A stretch of DNA of 11,321 bases, from NCBI GenBank assembly GCA_015231995.1, contig JADGAO010000011.1, forward strand, positions 15,078 to 26,398, read 5' to 3'. A model generated the notes under the pieces. The model saw only the letters and a program-made list of their open reading frames with translations, searched no databases and was not told where the DNA came from. This document shows positions 6,792 through 11,321 of the stretch, in pieces (the first letter of the stretch is position 1; every line of letters begins with the position of its first letter). Source of the stretch: Nitrospinota bacterium. GTDB lineage: Bacteria > Nitrospinota_A > UBA7883 > JACRLM01. The translations under genes and the position numbers were made by a program.

Positions 6792-8447
6792 CTACCCCGC
6801 TTTCCCCAACTCTTCCTTCAACACTCTCTTCAAAACTTTCCCGATCACCGTCTTCGGCAGGCTGGGGCGGAAATAGACCTTCTTTGGAATCTTGAATGAC
6901 GCGACGTTTTTCCTGCAATGCTCCTGGATATCCTTTTCCGTGACATTCGCTCCCTCCTGCAGAACAACCGCCGCCACGACCCGTTCGCCCAGATAGCTGT
7001 CGTCCATCCCCACAACCGCCGCCTCTTTTACGCCGGGGCATGAGAACAACACATCCTCCACCTCCTTGGGATACACGTTGCATCCGCCGGAGATTATCAT
7101 CTCCTTCTTGCGATCCATGAGGAATACGTAGCCCTCATCGTCCATATATCCAAGGTCGCCGGTGAACAGCCAGCCGTTTTTTAAAACCTTCGCGGTCTCC
7201 TCCGGCTTGTTGTGATATCCGGCCATAACCTGCGGGCCGCTTAATATCACCTCGCCGATCTCGCCGGGGGAGGCTTCTTCCGCGTCTTCATTGCGCGCGA
7301 TTATGCACGTCGTGCCGGGTATCGGCAGGCCAATGCTTCCCGGTTTGCCTCCGCTGGCGAGTGGATTGCCATGCGTAACGGGGCTGGCTTCCGTAAGGCC
7401 GTAGCCCTCTACCAACCGCCCGCCGGTCAACTCCTCAAATTTTCTTTTGACCTCGGTGGAGAGCGCCGCCGCTCCGGAGAGACAATATTTTATGGACGAG
7501 ATGTCCCGCTTGGCCGCTTTCGGGTGGTTGTTGATGGCGACATACATCGCAGGCACTCCGGGGAACATGGTGACGCGATGTTTTTCGATCAGTTTCATCA
7601 CCGTGTCCGCATCGAATTTCGGGACAAGCACGATCTTCGCCGATAGAGAGAGCGCAAGGTTCATCCCGGCAGTCATCCCGAATGCGTGAAACACGGGCAG
7701 AGCCAGCAGGAACACCTCCCTCCCCTCCACTGCATCCGCAAACCACGCACGGCCTTGAAGCGCGTTGGCCAGCGCGTTGCGATGCGTAAGGGTCACGCCT
7801 TTGGCTACCCCAGTGGTGCCGCCGGTGTACTGGATGAGCGCAACATCGCCTCCATCCACGCTCTCCGGCTCGGCGGTCTCCGAAGCCTTTTCCATCGACT
7901 CCCGCCAATCTAAAAACGCCTCGCCTTTTGGGGTTTTAGCGCTACGCCCCTCCAACCAGAGCTTGACCGGAAAGAGCAACGATAGTAGCGTTGGCATGTA
8001 TTCTTCCAGCCGGAAGACGATTACCTTTTCAAGCTTTGTCTTACCGAGTATGTTGGCGACCCTCGGCGCAAACAGGTTGAGGACGATGGCGACCTTCGCC
8101 CCCGCGTCGTTGAACTGCGCCTCGATCTCACGCTCCACATAGAGCGGATTGGTCTGCGTGACGACCGCTCCAATGCGAAGGATCGCCTGATACGCGATGA
8201 GAGCCTGCGGACAGTTTGGCGACATCACCGCCACCATATCGCCTTTTTTAACGCCCAGCCCGCGCAATACGTTCATCGCTTTTTTGACGAAAACGTCGAA
8301 CTGACGATAGGTGATGGACGTGCCGAAGAAACTCATCGCAACGTTGTCGGGGTATTTGGCGACGGCTTCTATGAGAAGGGACGTAAGAGGCTTATCGGGT
8401 ATCTCTATGGTTTGAGGAACGCCAGAGTCGTATGGTAGAGATTTCAT
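6792..8447 (-). CDS. fadD: Long-chain fatty acid-CoA ligase (AMP-forming)
   Basis: An ANL-superfamily adenylate-forming enzyme that activates a fatty acid with ATP and joins it to CoA. The 551 residues carry the expected motifs: P-loop YTGGTTGVAKG (207-217), VEGYGLTEASPV (346-357), GWLFTGDLGYMDDEGY (425-440) with D431, the hinge DRKKEMIISGGCNVYPKEVE (445-464), and the C-terminal LPKTVIGKVLKR (530-541) with catalytic K537. No signal peptide is visible, so it is cytosolic or membrane-peripheral. The ATG has AGGA seven bases upstream. It starts 15 bases after the toxin stop, so it may be co-transcribed with the toxin-antitoxin genes; nothing promoter-like fits in that gap, although a promoter could lie inside the toxin gene. 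Substrate chain length is not readable from the sequence. The family call is firm; the exact substrate is inferred. Confidence 0.94.
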   Translation of the reverse strand: MKSLPYDSGVPQTIEIPDKPLTSLLIEAVAKYPDNVAMSFFGTSITYRQFDVFVKKAMNVLRGLGVKKGDMVAVMSPNCPQALIAYQAILRIGAVVTQTNPLYVEREIEAQFNDAGAKVAIVLNLFAPRVANILGKTKLEKVIVFRLEEYMPTLLSLLFPVKLWLEGRSAKTPKGEAFLDWRESMEKASETAEPESVDGGDVALIQYTGGTTGVAKGVTLTHRNALANALQGRAWFADAVEGREVFLLALPVFHAFGMTAGMNLALSLSAKIVLVPKFDADTVMKLIEKHRVTMFPGVPAMYVAINNHPKAAKRDISSIKYCLSGAAALSTEVKRKFEELTGGRLVEGYGLTEASPVTHGNPLASGGKPGSIGLPIPGTTCIIARNEDAEEASPGEIGEVILSGPQVMAGYHNKPEETAKVLKNGWLFTGDLGYMDDEGYVFLMDRKKEMIISGGCNVYPKEVEDVLFSCPGVKEAAVVGMDDSYLGERVVAAVVLQEGANVTEKDIQEHCRKNVASFKIPKKVYFRPSLPKTVIGKVLKRVLKEELGKAG

Positions 8448-8462
8448 GAGAATCCTATTTAG

Positions 8463-8732
8463 CTAGAGCCGTTTTACGTCCCGATAAACCTCACCATCGT
8501 TTCGTTTGCCGATGATTACAACCTGCAAAACGTCTTTTTCCAGCGCATATATTATGCGGTACTCGCCGACATCCGCCCTGCGGTAATGGGAGCCGGACAA
8601 CGCCTGCGAGTCATGCGGAAGCGGCTCCTCCAGCAACGCGAATACTTTCCGTATCACCTGCCGGAACTGTTTCGGTGGCAGGCTATCGGTAAAGTCCGCC
8701 GCCCGTCCGCTGAAGTCCAGTTTAAGCGCCAA
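8463..8732 (-). CDS. RelE/ParE-family toxin
   Basis: An 89-residue basic protein of the RelE/ParE superfamily; RelE members cut mRNA on the ribosome, whereas ParE members act on gyrase. The signature is SGSHYRRADVGEYRIIYALEKDVLQVVIIGKRNDGEVYR (residues 46-84), with candidate catalytic R52, R59, K76, R77 and Y83, which favours the RelE branch. The start is TTG at 8732-8730: the sequence contains no internal Met, GAGG lies ten bases upstream, and the start overlaps the antitoxin gene by 11 bases. A weak start plus overlap is a common way to keep toxin below antitoxin. Its N-terminus (ALKLDFSGRAADF) is typical in length. It looks full length, with no frameshift. The superfamily is clear; RelE versus ParE activity is inferred. 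Confidence 0.87.
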   Translation of the reverse strand: MALKLDFSGRAADFTDSLPPKQFRQVIRKVFALLEEPLPHDSQALSGSHYRRADVGEYRIIYALEKDVLQVVIIGKRNDGEVYRDVKRL

Positions 8733-9273
8733 GCTTTTTCAGCCTCGATCCTATGAACTTTTTAGTCGCGGTCACGCCCAGATAACCACCGGCCTCCGCC
8801 TTTTGCGCTTTCATGATCCAGTAAGCGTCTTCAAGCGCGGAGAGCCGCTCGTAATCATCTATCGAAAGCAGGACGGCTACGGGTTTGCCGGTCTTCTCTA
8901 TCAACACCGGCTCCCTGATAGCGGACTGCAAGTATTCCCCGAACCGGTTTTTGATTTCAGTGGCGGTGGCGGTTTTCATCGGATTAGCATCTGTACGCCA
9001 TCCTTCCGGTTCATACTCCTTTTGGATGCGTATCTCGTAATCGCCCATCGGGATTTCTATAGGTTTATGTTCCTCATGCGTCACTGTAGCGGTGTCTGAG
9101 AGAACCCTCAAATAAAGAACGCCGTTCTTCTCATAGAGAGAAGCTTCACCTTCAGTTATCCTGTGGGCGTGGCCTGTGACCTCGCCTTCCGCCAGCACCA
9201 GTCGGTCGCGCTTGATCCCATCCAAAAACTTCTTCGTCGTCGGAAAAATTCCGACATCGCCATGCCTATACAT
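8722..9273 (-). CDS. GHxH/HEEH domain fused to Phd/YefM antitoxin
   Basis: A 183-residue protein with two parts. Residues 1-95 form a domain I cannot name, with AEGEVTGHAHRI (28-39) and TVTHEEHKPIEI (63-74). H35, H37, H66 and H69 could bind a metal in a small beta-rich fold; I recall similar proteins as stand-alone products in phages and bacteria. Residues 99-183 are a complete Phd/YefM antitoxin: MKTATATEIKNRFGEYL (DNA-binding end), EPVLIEKTGKPVAVLLSIDDYERL, and a toxin-binding C-terminus. The ATG at 9273 has a strong AAGGAAG (9278-9284). The internal ATG (8979-8977, M99) has no good Shine-Dalgarno, so either the fusion is made or both forms are. The first part is lower in G+C (about 46% over 9001-9120 by hand count) than the antitoxin part (about 55-57%), suggesting different origins. 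It pairs with the overlapping toxin gene. Confidence 0.85.
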   Translation of the reverse strand: MYRHGDVGIFPTTKKFLDGIKRDRLVLAEGEVTGHAHRITEGEASLYEKNGVLYLRVLSDTATVTHEEHKPIEIPMGDYEIRIQKEYEPEGWRTDANPMKTATATEIKNRFGEYLQSAIREPVLIEKTGKPVAVLLSIDDYERLSALEDAYWIMKAQKAEAGGYLGVTATKKFIGSRLKKLGA

Positions 9274-9299
9274 AAATCTTCCTTTTGCCCATTTTGTTC

Positions 9300-9328
9300 A
9301 TTTTAGCTAAAATAGCTAATTAAGTCAA
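9300..9328 (-). promoter_or_regulatory. Toxin-antitoxin promoter with embedded operator
   Basis: On the minus strand TTGACT (9328-9323) and TAAAAT (9305-9300) are separated by exactly 17 bases, a good sigma-70 match. The spacer is filled by TTAGCTA-AAA-TAGCTAA (9303-9319), a perfect 7-base inverted repeat that also reads as two TAGCTAA copies nine bases apart. Phd/YefM antitoxins repress their own operons through short palindromes at the promoter, so this is the likely operator. The predicted start of transcription is near 9293, giving a leader of about 20 bases. Confidence 0.7.
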
Positions 9329-9358
9329 TAGGTCAAAAAGACTGCGGCGGTGCCCCCC

Positions 9359-11035
9359 TCACTTCCCTCCCAACAAATCTTCCCTATGTATCGCTCCCTG
9401 CGCCGCACTGGAGACTGTCTGGCCGTATCGCACAAGGTAGCCGCTCTTTATCTTAGGCGCGGGGCGTTTCCATTTTTTCGCCCTTTGCGCCATCTCCGCT
9501 TTCGGGACAAGCAGGTTGACCTTGCGTTTGGGTATGTCTATCTCGATGATGTCGCCGTTTTTCACCAGCGCGATAGGGCCGCCTTCCATAGCTTCCGGCG
9601 AGACATGGCCGATGCACGGCCCACGTGTGCCGCCGGAGAATCTGCCGTCGGTTATCAACGCCACGGAGTTCTGCAAACCCATCCCCGCGATGGCCGCCGT
9701 GGGAGCGAGCATCTCACGCATTCCCGGCCCGCCCTTCGGCCCTTCGTAACGCACCACCACCACGTCGCCGGCCTTCACCTTGCCGTCCATGATGTTTTTC
9801 ATCGCGTCTTCTTCGGAGTCGAAACAGACGGCTTTGCCCTTCACCTTCATCATCTCCGGCACAACCGCCGCCTGTTTAACCACCGCGCCTGCCGGGGCTA
9901 GGCTACCCTTTAGCACGGCGATGCCGCCCTCTTTTTTGTATGCGTTGGAGAGGCTCCGTATCACTTCGCGATCCTGGTTAAAAGCGACTCCGGCGATCTT
10001 GTGTATGCTCTTGCCGTTCACGGTGGGAACGTCGTGGAGCAGTGATTTCAACTCCCGCATCACCGCCGGGATGCCGCCAGCGTATTCCAGATCCTCCAGC
10101 AAATCCGACCCGCTCGGCTGGATGCTGGCTATCTGCGGTGTCGTCAGCGACAGCACGTCAAACGTCTCAAGCGGTAGTTCTACTCCGGCGTTATGCGCGA
10201 TGGCCGGGATATGCAGAGCCGTGTTTGTGGAGCCGCCGAGCGCGAGGTCAACGCGGATGGCGTTCTCGAACGCTTCACGGGTCATGATATCGCGTGGGCG
10301 AAGGTTCTGCCGTATCAGGTCGCACACCAACACGCCGGACTCGAAAGCTATCCTGCGTTTTTTCCCGCTAACCGCAAGGGCCGTGGCGCAACCGGTCATG
10401 CTTAACCCGATGGACTCGGTGACGCACGCCATCGTGTTCGCCGTGTACATGCCGGAGCAGGAGCCGGGGCCGGGGCAAGCCTCTTTTTCGAGGGCCGTAA
10501 GCTCTTTTAGGCTCATCGTGCCTGCCTGATACTGTCCCACAGCCTCGAACGTGTCTTTCACCAGCGACCTGCGCTCTTTCTTGTAAACGCCCGCCATCAT
10601 CGGCCCGGCAGTGACGACCACCGTGGGTATGTTCAGCCGCCCTGCGGCCATCAACATGCCCGGCGTTATTTTGTCGCAGTTGGTGAGCATCACCATGCCG
10701 TCGAAGGCGTGGGCCTCCACCACACACTCGATGAGGTCGGCGATAAGGTCGCGCGTGGGCAGGGAGTAGTGCATTCCCTTGTGCCCCATCGCGATGCCGT
10801 CGCACACACCCGGCACGGACGACATGAACGCCTGCCCGCCGCCGGAGTGGATGCCTTTTTCGATGGCCCGCTCCAGGTCGCGGAACCCGATGTGGCCGGG
10901 AATGATGTCGGTAAAACTGGATATTATCGCCACGAACGGGCTGTTCTTCATCGCATTTTCCGTAACGCCCGTGGCGTACAGCAGTGAGCGATGCGGAGCG
11001 CGTTCGATGCCTTTGCGTATTCTGTCGCTTCTCAT
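9359..11035 (-). CDS. ilvD: Dihydroxy-acid dehydratase (IlvD)
   Basis: IlvD is a cytosolic iron-sulfur enzyme that dehydrates 2,3-dihydroxy acids to 2-keto acids, the penultimate step of valine and isoleucine synthesis and part of the leucine/pantothenate supply. The 558 residues match the shorter bacterial form. Motifs: IIPGHIGFRDL (44-54), GVCDGIAMGHKGMHYSLPTRDLIAD (76-100), LTNCDKITPGMLMA (117-130) with C120, ACPGPGSCSGMYTANTMAC (186-204) with C193, and TDGRFSGGTRGPCIGHVSPEA (462-482), where S467 is the probable catalytic base. The PGH rather than PCN form, and GVCDG with C78, distinguish it from the plant-type [2Fe-2S] group; cluster type is not decided by this. The ATG at 11035 has AAGG nine bases upstream. 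No other branched-chain gene is nearby, so it appears to be a single-gene unit. Confidence 0.98.
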   Translation of the reverse strand: MRSDRIRKGIERAPHRSLLYATGVTENAMKNSPFVAIISSFTDIIPGHIGFRDLERAIEKGIHSGGGQAFMSSVPGVCDGIAMGHKGMHYSLPTRDLIADLIECVVEAHAFDGMVMLTNCDKITPGMLMAAGRLNIPTVVVTAGPMMAGVYKKERRSLVKDTFEAVGQYQAGTMSLKELTALEKEACPGPGSCSGMYTANTMACVTESIGLSMTGCATALAVSGKKRRIAFESGVLVCDLIRQNLRPRDIMTREAFENAIRVDLALGGSTNTALHIPAIAHNAGVELPLETFDVLSLTTPQIASIQPSGSDLLEDLEYAGGIPAVMRELKSLLHDVPTVNGKSIHKIAGVAFNQDREVIRSLSNAYKKEGGIAVLKGSLAPAGAVVKQAAVVPEMMKVKGKAVCFDSEEDAMKNIMDGKVKAGDVVVVRYEGPKGGPGMREMLAPTAAIAGMGLQNSVALITDGRFSGGTRGPCIGHVSPEAMEGGPIALVKNGDIIEIDIPKRKVNLLVPKAEMAQRAKKWKRPAPKIKSGYLVRYGQTVSSAAQGAIHREDLLGGK

Positions 11036-11060
11036 TTATTCAAGCCTTATCCGACGCCAT

Positions 11061-11080
11061 CAAAACGGCGCGCTGTTTTG
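11061..11080. promoter_or_regulatory. 20-base palindrome in the ilvD leader
   Basis: CAAAACGGCGCGCTGTTTTG reads as its own reverse complement except for one pair (positions 7 and 14). It lies between the candidate promoter and the ilvD start, about 26 bases before the ATG. It could be a repressor operator or an RNA hairpin in the leader. No matching copy was seen elsewhere in the window. Confidence 0.45.
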
Positions 11081-11114
11081 TGTGACGGTTCATAGTGAAG
11101 GCGCGCCAGTGGGT

Positions 11115-11143
11115 ATGTTAAAGGAGGCGCGAGCGGCGGTCAA
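11115..11143 (-). promoter_or_regulatory. Candidate ilvD promoter
   Basis: On the minus strand TTGACC (11143-11138) and TAACAT (11120-11115) are separated by 17 bases, matching five and four of six consensus bases. Transcription would start near 11108, giving a leader of about 73 bases that contains the palindrome at 11061-11080. Confidence 0.5.
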
Positions 11144-11160
11144 CAACAGAGGGATATTGT

Positions 11161-11210
11161 CCTTCCCCCTCTCCCGCGCTAGATCGCGGGAGAGGGTTGG
11201 GGTGAGGGTT
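11161..11210. repeat. CCCTCTCCC hairpin repeat, copy 1
   Basis: A perfect 12-base stem, CCCTCTCCCGCG (11167-11178) with CGCGGGAGAGGG (11185-11196), encloses the six-base loop CTAGAT. The tail TTGGGGTGAGGGTT (11197-11210) follows. This hairpin-plus-tail form is a recurrent intergenic repeat that I recall from many bacterial genomes. There is no U-tract, so a terminator role is doubtful. Confidence 0.8.
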
Positions 11211-11266
11211 CCAATCAGTATTTGAGTTTGAGTAATGAGTGGCTCAACATTTAAAGTACTGCTTGT

Positions 11267-11321
11267 AACCCCTCACCTGGCGCAAAGCGCCTTCCTCTCC
11301 CCGCAAAGTTGGCGGGGAGAG
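11267..11321. repeat. CCCTCTCCC hairpin repeat, copy 2, inverted and cut by window edge
   Basis: AACCCCTCACC (11267-11277) is nearly the reverse complement of the tail of copy 1, so this copy is inverted relative to it. A small hairpin GGCGC-AAA-GCGCC (11279-11291) follows, then a 10-base stem CTCTCCCCGC (11295-11304) with GCGGGGAGAG (11312-11321) that may continue past the window. The 56 bases between the copies hold no gene. Confidence 0.75.

Noticed and set aside
8459..8465. A third TTAGCTA copy at the toxin stop
   Set aside because: A seven-base match is expected about once by chance in a window this size, and it lacks the paired arrangement seen at 9303-9319.
137..11035. Possible selenoprotein read-through at TGA stops, prompted by selA
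   Set aside because: After the TGA stops examined (ilvD, zinc-ribbon gene and selA) I saw no family-like continuation, and each protein already has its expected length or a normal C-terminus.
11040..11093. A 17-codon minus-strand reading frame in the ilvD leader ending four bases before the ilvD start
   Set aside because: It has no Shine-Dalgarno and only one Val and one Leu codon, so it does not look like an attenuator peptide; the length is expected by chance.

Overview
The window looks like chromosome from a Gram-negative-type bacterium with type IV pili and a selenocysteine pathway. Hand counts give about 63% G+C in ilvD and nearer 46-57% in the toxin-antitoxin stretch. The gene set (PilT-type ATPase, zinc-ribbon protein, PilC, PilS-like kinase, SelA) and the short zinc-ribbon signalling protein fit a deltaproteobacterial or Nitrospinota-like lineage. 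That placement is an inference, because no phylogenetic marker is present. All nine genes I can support lie on the minus strand, so transcription runs from high to low coordinates. I see no tRNA, rRNA, CRISPR array or transposase.

In transcription order: ilvD (11035-9359, branched-chain amino acid synthesis) sits behind a plausible sigma-70 promoter and a 20-base palindrome. Next comes a compact toxin-antitoxin unit (9273-8463). Its first gene encodes an unrecognised GHxH/HEEH domain joined in frame to a Phd/YefM antitoxin. Its second gene is a RelE-type toxin that starts with TTG and overlaps the first by 11 bases. The promoter of this unit has tandem TAGCTAA sites filling the space between -35 and -10. 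An acyl-CoA ligase (8447-6792) starts only 15 bases after the toxin, so it may be read from the same promoter.

After a 257-base gap with a possible terminator and promoter comes a pilus cluster: PilT/PilU-type ATPase (6534-5344), a zinc-ribbon protein with a degenerate receiver-like domain (5337-4606), PilC (4555-3362) and a six-helix PAS histidine kinase resembling PilS (3266-1554). The spacing is tight, which suggests one operon. The response regulator PilR, which commonly follows PilS, is absent; selA (1504-137) takes its place. The pilus extension ATPase PilB is also absent from the window.

Both edges carry intergenic repeats: two diverged ATTCTTCGCG...GAATGACAAT units at the left (44-126) and an inverted pair of CCCTCTCCC hairpin repeats at the right (11161-11321, the last one cut by the window edge). 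The most unusual items are the fused antitoxin with its operator-promoter and the pseudo-receiver protein inside the pilus operon.
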